A stretch of DNA of 47,767 nucleotides from Gammaproteobacteria bacterium (GCA_026195895.1 JAPHRO010000051.1:1-47767); one strand, 5' to 3'. Shown: positions 25,601 through 34,157, counted from the first letter of the stretch. The notes: a model not told the origin generated them from the letters alone. Translations and numbers: made by a program.

Positions 25601-27027
25601 ATTGCCCGCCCATGGTCATGTACTTCTACCAGCGATTCATGCAGCCCCTTAATGGTATTTGTATGATCAGATTCGTTTACTACAAACTGCATATCCACCT
25701 GGCGCATAGACTGGTGTATTGCCAGAACGCTGACATTTTTATCCGCCACTGCCTTGACAGCTTTTGCAAGAATCCCGGGTATTTGCATATCGCTGCCAAT
25801 AGCTGAGACAATAGCAACCTTCTTTTGATCTATTTCCGCTTCACTGAATTTTCTTTCCAGTTCAGAACGTATTCTTTTAATTGTTTTGATATTGGTATCC
25901 AGATAATGCGTGATAGTATTTGCATTAACATCTTTTGATACAATATACGCTTTGAAACGTTTTATAACAGTTAATATTTCACGATCATAATCGTACATAT
26001 TGCCCGCCATATCCTGATCAAAAAACTCCAATGCATAAATCCCCTTGCAGCCCGCAATAATTTCAACACAGGGTTTATCGCTAACATAATCAACCGTTAT
26101 AAGAGTGCCGGCATGATCGGGTTCATAAGTATTTTTAACTCGCAGTGGAATATTCTGTTGCCGCAATCCTTTGGCGGCTTTTGGGTGAATAGCTTCCATA
26201 CCCAGATTAGCCAACTGATCCGCAACATCAAAATTAGTTCGACCTATTGGAACAACATTTTCTTCGCCAACCAGATGAGGGTCGGCGCTACTTAAATGAA
26301 ACTCTTTATGAATAATTGCTTCTTTCGCCTGCGTCAATACCGCGAGACGACTAAATGTCATTTCACTATAACCTCGATCAAACGATGACATAAGACCATA
26401 TTCACTATGCGCATAGCCAGTAACTATCGGCAGTTGATGAGCCAGATCCAGGCTTTCGAATGCCAGACGAATCCGATCATCAAGTGATATATGCTTGTCT
26501 GTGTTCCAGCCGGTCAAATCAACATACACAGAATTGACACCATCACGTTGCAATAATCGGACTGTATTCCACGCACTATGCGCCTCACCCAGACTGGCCA
26601 ACATTTCTCTAACCGTTAACAGGTGGGTATCCAGTGAAAAGTGACCATGAAGACACAAACTATGAAGATCATTTAAGCACTTTTGGGCCTCATCAATTCG
26701 CTCACCGATAAATTGATTTGCCTCATCTAGCAGCTTGCCATCTCCAAATAATGACTGATTAATAATAAACATTTCATGCTTTAACTCAGCCAGCATATCA
26801 AGCCAGCTTTTATCCTCAATACCACCAGCAAACAATGCATAAATACCCGGTTTACCATTCTTTTTATGTTCAAGTAACTTATTAGTAATACCACTGTAGG
26901 CAGAGACTACGAATACGCGTTGATATAAAGGATGTTTAGATCCCGTCTTTAAAATAATATTATCTCTAACTGACACATAATCACTCATGGATGTGCCACC
27001 TATTTTTTCTATAGTATGATTGTTCAT
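25585..27027 (-). CDS. ask: aspartate kinase of the ectoine pathway (Ask_Ect)
   Basis: A 480-residue aspartokinase that phosphorylates aspartate, feeding aspartate semialdehyde into ectoine synthesis. The N-terminus has the kinase K-I-G-G-T-S-M-x-D/Y signature and F-V-V-S-A-Y-S-G-I-T-N. The middle has the V-T-G-Y-A-x-S-E-Y-G-L-M-S-S-F-D-R-G-Y-S-E block. Two ACT domains lie at the C-terminus (from about 320; K-V-A-I-V-S-A-I-G-S-D-M). The divergent, shorter kinase signature and the location near ectABC mark it as the specialised Ask_Ect type, reported to escape lysine/threonine feedback. It is coupled to the zinc-finger gene upstream (TAATG) and overlaps the TPR gene downstream. Confidence 0.92.
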   Translation of the reverse strand: MNNHTIEKIGGTSMSDYVSVRDNIILKTGSKHPLYQRVFVVSAYSGITNKLLEHKKNGKPGIYALFAGGIEDKSWLDMLAELKHEMFIINQSLFGDGKLLDEANQFIGERIDEAQKCLNDLHSLCLHGHFSLDTHLLTVREMLASLGEAHSAWNTVRLLQRDGVNSVYVDLTGWNTDKHISLDDRIRLAFESLDLAHQLPIVTGYAHSEYGLMSSFDRGYSEMTFSRLAVLTQAKEAIIHKEFHLSSADPHLVGEENVVPIGRTNFDVADQLANLGMEAIHPKAAKGLRQQNIPLRVKNTYEPDHAGTLITVDYVSDKPCVEIIAGCKGIYALEFFDQDMAGNMYDYDREILTVIKRFKAYIVSKDVNANTITHYLDTNIKTIKRIRSELERKFSEAEIDQKKVAIVSAIGSDMQIPGILAKAVKAVADKNVSVLAIHQSMRQVDMQFVVNESDHTNTIKGLHESLVEVHDHGRAICLAS

Positions 27028-27218
27028 TAGTAATTAATCTCTTCTTTATTCGCACAGCCTATACAAAGCTGCATATCAGGAACCGCAACAAACCGGGTAT
27101 AAGCTATCTCACGTCCACAAGCCTTACAAAAACCCGCCTCGTCACTATCCATCCACTTCAGGTTATCCATTAATAAAGCTGACTCAGCTTTATAGCTATC
27201 CAGTAATTTTAAATCCAC
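27027..27218 (-). CDS. small C4 zinc-finger protein, DksA/TraR-like
   Basis: A 63-residue protein. Its second half is a four-Cys zinc ribbon, C-K-A-C-G-R-E-I-x(11)-C-I-G-C, with I-A-Y-x-R-F-V-A-V-P as in the C-terminal finger of the DksA/TraR family. The first half is a short helix without the long coiled coil of full DksA, so it is closer to TraR size. DksA/TraR proteins bind in the RNA polymerase secondary channel; whether this one does is unknown. The longest frame starts at GTG (27218) with no clear ribosome site; an ATG at 27170 is possible. Its stop overlaps the ask start by one base. Confidence 0.78.
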   Translation of the reverse strand: MDLKLLDSYKAESALLMDNLKWMDSDEAGFCKACGREIAYTRFVAVPDMQLCIGCANKEEINY

Positions 27219-27626
27219 CGTTGAATTTTTTTAATATCCAGACCTGCCGAACTATTATCTTCCTGTGTGCGCCTTTTATCCGTCAACTCTTCACTTAGCT
27301 GAATTAAATTTTACAACTGATTAATTCTTGTCTTTATAAGTACTTTTAGCAGGAGTCGTTTACTATCATTCATATCAACCTGGCCCTGACATCTTATTTT
27401 AATAAAAAGCTATGCTACCTCTGTAAACATGTTCTAATCTCTATGCTTTATTAAAGCTTAAGCACATAAACAGTATATTCGCCATAGTTTTAAATATTAG
27501 AATAAGGCGTATGCTGTTAAAATTATTTTTACTTTTTATCTGGCTAGTTATACCCGAGTCATGGATAGATAAATTAAATTTTAAGAAATTATTGACTGTT
27601 AATTATCGAAATTAATTAATCTTGAA
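27219..27626. other. AT-rich spacer between ectC and the zinc finger-ask operon
   Basis: About 408 bases. It is likely to hold a promoter for the downstream minus-strand genes. One plus-strand open frame at 27511-27615 codes a 34-residue hydrophobic peptide and is listed separately. No strong terminator was found after ectC, so read-through from ectABC into ask is possible. Confidence 0.45.
27511..27615 (+). CDS. possible hydrophobic micropeptide
   Basis: An ATG preceded closely by AAGG (AATAAGGCGT) opens 34 codons: M-L-L-K-L-F-L-L-F-I-W-L-V-I-P-E-S-W-I-D-K-L followed by a basic tail and TAA. A single TM helix would fill most of it. It ends 12 bases before the ectC stop on the opposite strand. 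It could be a chance open frame in AT-rich DNA; ribosome-site spacing is tight. Confidence 0.25.
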   Translation: MLLKLFLLFIWLVIPESWIDKLNFKKLLTVNYRN

Positions 27627-28031
27627 TTAGTCTGCAATCACTTCTGCAACTAATTCGTATGCACCTGCAGAATTATGTACTTCTTTACCATTTAGTGGAG
27701 GATTAAAAACACAGGCCATTTTCATTTCTTTAAAGGCACGTAAGACATGTTTGTCATGTTTGTCTAAAATATAAATCGTTCCAGCCTTAATGGGATATTT
27801 CTCCCCATCTTTCAGAGTTTCCACCTCGCCTTCGCCCGAGATGCAATAGACAGATTCCAGATGATTCTGATAATGCATCTGAAAGTCCGCACCTTCATAA
27901 ATAGTTGTAACATGGAAAGAAAACCCCATATTGTCATCTTTTAAAAGCAGACGCGTACTTTCCCAGTTACCATCTGGCGATACTATTCTGCGAGCTGTTT
28001 TTTCGGCATCTTGCAACGTTCTTACAATCAT
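27627..28031 (-). CDS. ectC: L-ectoine synthase EctC
   Basis: A 134-residue cupin enzyme closing N-gamma-acetyldiaminobutyrate to ectoine. The start M-I-V-R-T-L and the blocks W-E-S-T-R-L-L-L[15 protein letters not shown], [14 protein letters not shown] and [13 protein letters not shown] are those of EctC. The metal-binding Glu, Tyr and His of the cupin barrel are present. It follows ectB by 62 bases in the order ectA-ectB-ectC. Confidence 0.96.
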   Translation of the reverse strand: MIVRTLQDAEKTARRIVSPDGNWESTRLLLKDDNMGFSFHVTTIYEGADFQMHYQNHLESVYCISGEGEVETLKDGEKYPIKAGTIYILDKHDKHVLRAFKEMKMACVFNPPLNGKEVHNSAGAYELVAEVIAD

Positions 28032-28093
28032 CTTCTAACACTGACCTCAATATTCCAGTAATACTTTTTAAAAATTTAAATAACCAATCGCTA

Positions 28094-29404
28094 TTAGCCA
28101 TTGATTACTTTCGACAACTCAAAATAGTCGGTTTCTTCTGGTATAGAACTCTCCCCTGCACAGACTTCTTTAACCGCCTGCTCGACAACATCAACACCTT
28201 TTTTAAGATTTTCATCACTAATAACTAAGGGACAAAGAAATTTTATAACCTGATCATCGGCACCACTGGTTTCTATAATCAGGCCTTTTTTAAATGAGTT
28301 ATGAGTAATCTTGCCTGCCAGCTCACCATTTACACAATTGATACCCTGAAACATGCCTCGACCACGGGTAGTAAAGTTACCCTCACCATACAGATCTACA
28401 ATTGCCTGCAGGCGTTTTGACACATATTCCCCTTTACGCATCACTTCTTTTGAGAACACGTCATCAGACCAATAAGTATCAATAGCTGCTTTTGCAGTAA
28501 CAAATGCAAAATTATTACCGCGGAAGGTGCCGTTATGTTCACCAGGCTTCCACTGATCCAGCTCCGGGCGAAACAACACCACCGCAAACGGGGTGCCATA
28601 ACCACCGAGTGATTTAGATAAGGTCACCATATCGGGTTTAATACCGGATTCTTCAAAACTGAAATAAGTGCCGGTACGACCACAACCCGCCTGGATATCA
28701 TCGACAATTAGTAATACATCATGCTTTTTGCAGATGGCATCGAGATTTCTAAGCCATTCAACACTGGCGACATTAATCCCGCCTTCACCCTGCACCGTTT
28801 CAACTATTACCGCGGCAGGTTTATCAATACCACTACTGGAATCTGACAGTACTTTGTCAAGATAGGCCGTGGTATCAATATCATCGCCAAGATAGCCATC
28901 ATAGGGAATGCGGCTAGTGCCACTCAGGCTCACGCCTGCAGCACCACGATGATGCGAGTTACCAGTTGCCGCCAACGATCCAAGACTTACACCATGAAAT
29001 CCATTGGTAAATGAAATTACATTTTCTCGGCCGGTAATATTACGCGCCAGCTTCAGGGCTGCTTCAACTGCATTAGTTCCTGTCGGCCCGGTAAACTGCA
29101 TTACATAATCCAGCCCCCTGGGTTTTAAAATCTTTTCATTAAACGTTTCCAGAAACTGACCTTTTGCTTTGGTATGTAAATCCAGCCCATGAGTTATGCC
29201 ATCTGCCTGTATGTAATCAAGTAAGAGCTCCTTGAATACTGGATTATTATGTCCGTAATTCAGCGTGCCTGCGCCGGCCAGAAAATCAAGGTATTCATTG
29301 CCTTCTTCGTCGTACAGAAACTCCCCTTTTGCCCGGTTAAATATACGCGGAAACGCACGCGCATAAGATTGCACTTCAGATTCAATTTCATCAAAAATTT
29401 TCAT
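28094..29404 (-). CDS. ectB: diaminobutyrate-2-oxoglutarate transaminase EctB
   Basis: A 436-residue PLP enzyme of the class III aminotransferase family, converting aspartate semialdehyde to 2,4-diaminobutyrate. It opens [11 protein letters not shown] and has [36 protein letters not shown] and the PLP lysine in T-L-S-K-S-L-G-G. Length is normal. It is 58 bases after ectA. Confidence 0.96.
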   Translation of the reverse strand: MKIFDEIESEVQSYARAFPRIFNRAKGEFLYDEEGNEYLDFLAGAGTLNYGHNNPVFKELLLDYIQADGITHGLDLHTKAKGQFLETFNEKILKPRGLDYVMQFTGPTGTNAVEAALKLARNITGRENVISFTNGFHGVSLGSLAATGNSHHRGAAGVSLSGTSRIPYDGYLGDDIDTTAYLDKVLSDSSSGIDKPAAVIVETVQGEGGINVASVEWLRNLDAICKKHDVLLIVDDIQAGCGRTGTYFSFEESGIKPDMVTLSKSLGGYGTPFAVVLFRPELDQWKPGEHNGTFRGNNFAFVTAKAAIDTYWSDDVFSKEVMRKGEYVSKRLQAIVDLYGEGNFTTRGRGMFQGINCVNGELAGKITHNSFKKGLIIETSGADDQVIKFLCPLVISDENLKKGVDVVEQAVKEVCAGESSIPEETDYFELSKVING

Positions 29405-29462
29405 GGTTTATTTTCTCCTGTCGCACACTCATCAGAGCACAACATAATATGGCATAGCCGCA

Positions 29463-29954
29463 TTATTTAAAAAAAGGTCCAATTCTGGCGATATGCTCTG
29501 AATCATGTTCACCATTAAAATGTTTGTCGCGGTCAAACATAAGTGACCGCTCAAGCCCTGTATCGAGACGCCTGGCCATACTTTCAAATAAGGCCCAGGA
29601 TGCCGGGTTAGATTCAGTGATCGTTGTCTCTATAAAAGTGATCTGCCTACAGACTTCTCGATCCAGAATATGCTCCAGCATGCGAGTTGCCAGCCCCTCG
29701 CCTCGAGCTTTTTCACTCACAGCCACCTGCCAGATGAACAATGCGTCATCACGGTTCGGAACGATATAAGCACTGATAAATCCCACCAGCTCATCGTCTG
29801 AAGCAGCGGCAACCGAAGTTTCTGCAAAATGACTGCATTGCAACAGGTTGCAGTACATGGAATTTGCATCCAGTGGCGGACACTGATTCACTAGCTGGAA
29901 AACCGCTGCGCCATCTTCACGCTCTGGTCGGCGCAGCGCTATGCTGGACCCCAT
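29463..29954 (-). CDS. ectA: diaminobutyrate acetyltransferase EctA
   Basis: A 163-residue GNAT enzyme acetylating 2,4-diaminobutyrate. It contains L-R-R-P-E-R-E-D-G-A-A-V-F-Q-L-V, N-S-M-Y-C-N-L-L-Q-C-x-H-F, the acetyl-CoA loop (KARGEGLATRML) and T-T-I-T-E-S-N-P-A-S-W-A-L-F. First gene of ectABC. A candidate EctR-binding palindrome lies 36 bases upstream of the start. Confidence 0.95.
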   Translation of the reverse strand: MGSSIALRRPEREDGAAVFQLVNQCPPLDANSMYCNLLQCSHFAETSVAAASDDELVGFISAYIVPNRDDALFIWQVAVSEKARGEGLATRMLEHILDREVCRQITFIETTITESNPASWALFESMARRLDTGLERSLMFDRDKHFNGEHDSEHIARIGPFFK

Positions 29955-30171
29955 TAATCAATCACCCAAATTATTAAATACACTTCTAAAATATACATAT
30001 CTAAATAATTACTTACCACTTAAACGGTAAAACTCGAAAATACCGACACAAGTTCTAACCATCACCGGCTTATAGCCCCGCTATTATATAATATTAATAC
30101 TTAGTACTCTAAACATTATACACTGATTTATAAATATTTTCATTGAAATATAGTAAGGAGAGCTATAATTA
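29955..30171. promoter_or_regulatory. ectA / cheW-like-ectR divergent promoter region
   Basis: About 217 AT-rich bases. At 29990-30007, read on the minus strand, TATTTAGA-TA-TGTATATT matches 12 of 18 positions of the EctR1 operator TATTTAGT-GT-ACTATATA as I recall it from Methylomicrobium. A weaker related dyad TACTTAGTACTCTAAA is at 30098-30113, and a 12-bp palindrome TATTATATAATA is at 30082-30093. It very likely contains the osmotically controlled ect promoter and the ectR promoter. Confidence 0.5.
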
Positions 30172-30175
30172 ATGC

Positions 30176-30526
30176 ATGAACAGCATCTTGAAAATCAATG
30201 GATGAGCTTCTACCTGGGGTACCTGCACACGTTGACGGGATACTGGGTATTCGCGATGAAATCGTCTCCATCCTGTCAGGCCACAGCCTGTTTGGAATTA
30301 ACAATTCAAATAACACCGACAAACCATATTATTCTGCTGAAAATACCAGCCACATAGGCATTATCGTGAATAAGCCTGGAGAACTGATTTCAGTTCGACC
30401 AGAACAGATCGAACAGGCATTTGGCACCTCCAACGAAGACCTTATCAAAAGCCCCTCCCTGTTGGTGATGAACTCGTTATTCTGCTCGATATTTCAGACA
30501 ATTTTCAAAGGATTGCTGGTATATGA
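30176..30526 (+). pseudogene. frameshifted, N-terminally truncated CheW-like gene
   Basis: Three frames together read as the core of a CheW domain. The ATG at 30176, after AAGGAG at 30155-30160, gives N-S-I-L-K-I-N. A second frame from about 30198 gives L-P-G-V-P-A-H-V-D-G-I-L-G-I-R-D-E-I-V-S-I-L then H-I-G-I-I-V-N-K-P-G-E-L-I-S-V. Past about 30455 the sense returns to the first frame as V-G-D-E-L-V-I-L-L-D-I-S, ending at TGA 30524-30526. These match the CheW pattern of xEIL, LPGxPxxVxGxxxxRxEI, GxxVDxxxE and LVxLLDI. The first roughly 30-40 residues of a normal CheW are missing. The intact ancestral stop overlaps the ectR start (ATGA). Sequencing error at the two shift points cannot be excluded. 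Confidence 0.6.
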
Positions 30527-31110
30527 ATAATCTTGATTACTCGGTGTATACTGGCTTTCAAACAGCAACGGATGGGAAAGACATTTTGAATAGTATTGAA
30601 GAAGTTCTCGTAGCATTGCGCCGTGTAATCAGGGCTACAGACCTGCACTCCAAGCATCTGGCAAAAACCACGGGGCTGACAGCACCACAAATATTATTAC
30701 TGCAAACCATTCGAAACAAAGGGGAAGTCACTATCGGCGAACTCGCCAATGAGATGAGTCTGAGCCAGGCAACTGTGACTACCATTATTGACAGACTGGA
30801 AAAACGCCAACTCGTATTTCGTAAACGATCCAGGCAGGACAAGCGTAAAGTACATGCTTATCTGACTGATGCCGGCCTGGAAATGCTAAAGAATGCCCCG
30901 ATCCCATTACAGGATCAATTTACTCGTCAATTTGGCGACCTACATGAGTGGGAACAAACCATGATCATTTCATCACTGCAGCGGGTAGCACAAATGATGG
31001 ATGCCCAGCACATTGACGCAGCACCGTTACTTGATGTAGGCGTAATTGATCGACAGGGCACAACTATTGAAAAACCTACCCCCTTTGAAGATAAAGAAAA
31101 CCCAGGGTAA
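30523..31110 (+). CDS. ectR: MarR-family regulator of ectoine genes, EctR-like
   Basis: A 195-residue MarR-type winged-helix regulator. The DNA-binding core is at about 65-120: G-E-V-T-I-G-E-L-A-N-E-M-S-L-S-Q-A-T-V-T-T-I-I-D-R-L-E-K-R-Q-L-V and R-K-R-S-R-Q-D-K-R-K-V wing. It is transcribed divergently from ectABC, the usual position of EctR, a repressor of ectoine genes at low salinity. Its ATG overlaps the end of the CheW-like remnant, so it may be translated as the second gene of that transcript. Confidence 0.88.
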   Translation: MNNLDYSVYTGFQTATDGKDILNSIEEVLVALRRVIRATDLHSKHLAKTTGLTAPQILLLQTIRNKGEVTIGELANEMSLSQATVTTIIDRLEKRQLVFRKRSRQDKRKVHAYLTDAGLEMLKNAPIPLQDQFTRQFGDLHEWEQTMIISSLQRVAQMMDAQHIDAAPLLDVGVIDRQGTTIEKPTPFEDKENPG

Positions 31111-31458
31111 TTGTTAACAAAAAATATTCCACAAAAACTTTAAAAACTTAATAACCACATCAGTGCAGTCCCGTTAACTCAGTTCTGTCACCTCTCCACG
31201 GAGTTTATCCTGAGCAATGTCGAAGGGCTTTGCTACAGTCGAGACAAGAATTACAGCAGCCACCCCACAAAATTTTTGTAATTATTAACCAAAAATAAGA
31301 TTTACCAATACATGCGTATTGATTTTTATCAAAAAATAACGTCACCCCTGACAAATACCCGGTTAATATGCTTCATAAAAACAAAACCTGAACTGTGTCA
31401 TTTCACACACCTATTCATGGATAGTTAATATTTATAAATTACTCGATACACTTGTTTG
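31111..31458. other. intergenic region with repeat-like segment and FNR box
   Basis: About 348 bases. At about 31196-31230 the text ATCCTGAGCAATGTCGAAGGG resembles the widespread non-coding CTGAG-C-x-x-x-GTCGAAGG sequence seen many times per genome in proteobacteria, so this may be a copy of a dispersed element. An FNR-type box is at 31319-31332, listed separately. A possible -10 (TAATAT) is at 31364-31369. Confidence 0.4.
31319..31332 (+). promoter_or_regulatory. perfect FNR/Anr box
   Basis: TTGATTTTTATCAA matches TTGAT-N4-ATCAA exactly. It lies about 127 bases before the first gene of the SCO1/PCuAC operon, which serves cytochrome oxidase copper-site assembly, a classic FNR/Anr-type target. 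The distance to the visible -10-like TAATAT is about 38 bases from the box centre, longer than the usual 30 of class II sites. Confidence 0.6.
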
Positions 31459-31941
31459 ATGAAATTAAAAGCCATTATGAAAAACAATGCTTTAATGATT
31501 GCAGCGTCAGTAATCCTTGCAATTACGCTTGCTTATTCTGTTTTTTACAAACTGGAGCTCACAAAAAACGAGACAATAATTGCCCAGATCGAACCTGACA
31601 ACTGCGACCTACAAAAACACGCGTGTAGCCTTGCCATTCCAGGCGGAGGAAAAATAACCTTATCAATTACACCTCGCCCCATCCCATTATTAACAAAATT
31701 CGACATAACCGTTGATATCGAGTCGATTGAAGCAAACGGTATTACGATTGATTTTCAGGGCACAACCATGAATATGGGATTAAATCGTGTAGATCTGAAA
31801 CCCCACACAAACAACCGATATAAAGGCAATGGGGTTTTACCTGTTTGCATATTAAACAGCATGGAATGGAAAGCGCTGGTCTATGTTAAAACGGATGCTG
31901 GAATGTATGTTGCCCCATTTATATTCGTGACACATAAGTAA
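31459..31941 (+). CDS. membrane-anchored FixH-like periplasmic protein
   Basis: A 160-residue protein with one N-terminal TM helix or signal anchor (ALMIAASVILAITLAYSVFY) and a periplasmic beta-rich domain. Two Cys (DNCDLQKHACS) sit just after the anchor and a third near the end (LPVCIL). The late G-N-G-V-L-P-V-C-I-x-x-x-M-E-W-K-A-L-V-Y-V block resembles FixH/YtkA-type domains found with oxidase assembly genes. It precedes the SCO1 gene by 6 bases. Start may be 31459 or the ATG at 31477; neither has a strong ribosome site. A copper or oxidase role is inferred from context. Confidence 0.7.
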   Translation: MKLKAIMKNNALMIAASVILAITLAYSVFYKLELTKNETIIAQIEPDNCDLQKHACSLAIPGGGKITLSITPRPIPLLTKFDITVDIESIEANGITIDFQGTTMNMGLNRVDLKPHTNNRYKGNGVLPVCILNSMEWKALVYVKTDAGMYVAPFIFVTHK

Positions 31942-31947
31942 AATGAT

Positions 31948-32535
31948 ATGAAAAAAACGCTCGCCATATTTATAACGCTACTAGTCGCTTCATTAATCTG
32001 GGTTGTCTTTTTCTGGCAGCCAGAAAAAGAACATGTAACGCTGGATTCCAGTGGCAATATGACGGGAGGCGACTTCACCTTACAGTCAATTGCTGGCCCG
32101 GTCTCGCTAAGTGAATTTCATGGAAAAGTAGTCCTGATCTATTTTGGCTATACCTGGTGCCCGGATATATGCCCGACCAATCTGGCCATGATGGCAGGCG
32201 CACTCAGCCAGTTGAGTGAACATGAAAAAAACAGGGTTCAGGGCATATTTGTTAGCGTTGATCCCGAGCGGGATTCCGTTGAGCGCCTGGCTACTTATAC
32301 TGATTTTTTCCACCCGACAATCATCGGACTTACCGGCACAGAAAATATTATTAACGACATAACGACTCGTTATGGTGCCGCTTATCAAATAATAAAACAG
32401 GATTCGGCAACGGACTATGTTGTAGATCATTCATCAGAAACCTACCTGGTTGATCCAGATGGAAAACTGGCAGAAAAACTACCCCATGCTGCATTGCCCG
32501 ATCAAATATTAATGTCTGTAAGAAAATATTTTTAA
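31948..32535 (+). CDS. SCO1/SenC copper-delivery thioredoxin-fold protein
   Basis: A 195-residue protein with N-terminal anchor (about 5-22) and a thioredoxin fold. The copper ligands are Cys71 and Cys75 in Y-T-W-C-P-D-I-C-P and His161 in V-V-D-H-S-S-E-T-Y-L-V-D-P. SCO proteins deliver or reduce copper for the CuA site of cytochrome c oxidase. Flanked by the FixH-like protein and the PCuAC chaperone in one operon. Confidence 0.94.
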   Translation: MKKTLAIFITLLVASLIWVVFFWQPEKEHVTLDSSGNMTGGDFTLQSIAGPVSLSEFHGKVVLIYFGYTWCPDICPTNLAMMAGALSQLSEHEKNRVQGIFVSVDPERDSVERLATYTDFFHPTIIGLTGTENIINDITTRYGAAYQIIKQDSATDYVVDHSSETYLVDPDGKLAEKLPHAALPDQILMSVRKYF

Positions 32536-32554
32536 ATTTTATAGGTAAAAAATT

Positions 32555-33049
32555 ATGGCTATTAAAAACATTATGCACGCTGTTACTTCCATGCTTATGC
32601 TGCTCTTCATGCTACCTGGTATAGCTAATGCCACTACAGCAAGTGACAGCATCAGCATAAGTAATCCATATGCCCGCGCTGTGCCACCTGGCCAACCTAA
32701 TAGCGCAGTATTCATGCAATTAACAAATACATCTAAAACATCTCAGGCAATTGTTAACGCCACCAGCAACGCATCAAAAATCGTTGAATTGCATACTCAT
32801 ACCCATGAAAACGGTATGATGAAAATGCGCCGAATAGAGAAAATTGATATTCCAGCAACCGGCAATACCATACTCAAGCCCGGTGGTTTACATATTATGT
32901 TGATCCAGCTACATAAAGACCTGAAACCCGGTCAGAATATTTCTGTGACACTAGAATTCCAGGATGGCAGCAAAACAACTGTGCAGGCACCGGTTCGCAA
33001 AATAATGATGAAAGGTATGATGAAAAATAAATCAGACATGGCACATTGA
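32555..33049 (+). CDS. periplasmic copper chaperone PCuAC
   Basis: A 164-residue exported protein with signal peptide (cleavage near GIANA-T). It has the exact PCuAC copper motif H-x10-M-x21-H-x-M: His80, Met91, His113 and Met115. Extra His and Met (T-H-T-H-E, MMKGMMKNKSDMAH tail) add copper-binding capacity. PCuAC hands Cu(I) to SCO/CuA. It follows the SCO1 gene by about 19 bases. Confidence 0.93.
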   Translation: MAIKNIMHAVTSMLMLLFMLPGIANATTASDSISISNPYARAVPPGQPNSAVFMQLTNTSKTSQAIVNATSNASKIVELHTHTHENGMMKMRRIEKIDIPATGNTILKPGGLHIMLIQLHKDLKPGQNISVTLEFQDGSKTTVQAPVRKIMMKGMMKNKSDMAH

Positions 33050-33095
33050 ATAAGCTAAAAAAACATGCCGGTTTATCTAGCTGACAAAAAATGCG

Positions 33096-33374
33096 CTAAG
33101 TATTAGACAAGGTAGAACTGAAGCTGTGCTGGATAAGATTTTTTAGAAAAACATTAATATCGATGCCTACTTCATCCAGATGAAATATCGAATCGGCTAT
33201 GAGTTTTTGTGATCGCGCATCAGAATTTAATATCAAATTGATCACCTGCTGGTTATCTATATTGTGGGTAACACCATCGACCGTGATTTTCCACTTTTTA
33301 TAGGCCAGGCTTTTGCGGGCAAAATACTTGCTAAGATAAGCAGCGCTTAATTTCATAAAGGTACCGTCAGTCAT
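33096..33374 (-). CDS. small protein, unknown
   Basis: A 92-residue soluble, mostly helical protein (M-T-D-G-T-F-M-K-L-S-A-A-Y-L-S-K-Y-F-A-R-K-S..). It has no Cys, signal peptide or TM helix and no family I recognise. The segment Y-K-K-W-K-I-T-V-D-G-V suggests a small beta hairpin. It converges on the PCuAC gene and is single on its strand. Confidence 0.55.
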   Translation of the reverse strand: MTDGTFMKLSAAYLSKYFARKSLAYKKWKITVDGVTHNIDNQQVINLILNSDARSQKLIADSIFHLDEVGIDINVFLKNLIQHSFSSTLSNT

Positions 33375-33499
33375 TATCTATCCCTGTGTTATGGTATTCC
33401 AATATCATTTACCGGCATTATTTCATTATTAAACCAACCACTCATCACCCATGCGGGTGAACACCCCTGTTTATATCAATGAATTTTGATATGCATTAA

Positions 33500-33528
33500 A
33501 AAAGCCACAACATCTCATTGTGGCTTTT
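33500..33528 (-). terminator. intrinsic terminator
   Basis: GCCACAA (33504-33510), 7-base loop, TTGTGGC (33518-33524), with A-run on one side and T-run on the other. Located just past the stop of the minus-strand 60-residue gene at 33556. Confidence 0.85.
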
Positions 33529-33555
33529 CAATTTTCTATAAATTTTTTTGGCTTA

Positions 33556-33738
33556 CTACTTATTGAGCTTCAGCTCCATGACCTGCCCAGAATGATCAAA
33601 TTCGGCTTCTAACTGTAACTCGAAATCCTGTTGTTCCTGCTTATATGATCTTGCCAGCAGCAGATTGGCCAGACGTTTATAGCCGGTCGTTTTGTAACTC
33701 GATGGGGTATTTTTTGATGGCGCTGAATACATGTTCAT
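33556..33738 (-). CDS. small protein, unknown
   Basis: A 60-residue protein (MNMYSAPSKNTPSSYKTTGYKRLANLLLARS..), basic at the N-terminus and acidic near the end. It has GGAT about 8 bases before the ATG and a good terminator directly downstream, which together support a real gene. No family recognised and no signal peptide. Confidence 0.55.
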   Translation of the reverse strand: MNMYSAPSKNTPSSYKTTGYKRLANLLLARSYKQEQQDFELQLEAEFDHSGQVMELKLNK

Positions 33739-34157
33739 AGTGATTATCCGTTTGAAAAAAGTAATTTAACGAAACTGAATGCTCTGGGTTTAGTTAAAAG
33801 ATGTTTTAATCATTTGAATAAAATTCAGAACTTACTAAGAGTGGCTTGAAATCAATAATTAGCCATACGTGAATATATACATTTTTGGTGCCAAACAGGA
33901 CTGAACATGATGCTGGCCGATGTTTTTCAGTCAATTGTTAAACCTTTGACACTCCAATAAAACAGCTATAAATAATTGTTTTATATTGTTATTTAAAAAT
34001 CACCGCTATCTTGTCAATGCTAAATTCCAAATCTTATTTTTGTCATCTATATTATTGGCTTAATTTTTCTGGCTGTACAAAATAATGCGCAACGAATGAA
34101 AACTGTAAACAGTTCCGACAAATATTGACCTTTCTTTACAATCTATTGCAGCATAAT
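33739..34157. other. AT-rich intergenic region
   Basis: About 419 bases of low GC between a small minus-strand gene and the stop of the VOC gene. It probably contains the promoter of the 60-residue gene. I see no open frame with content, no strong hairpin and no recognisable repeat. Confidence 0.45.
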
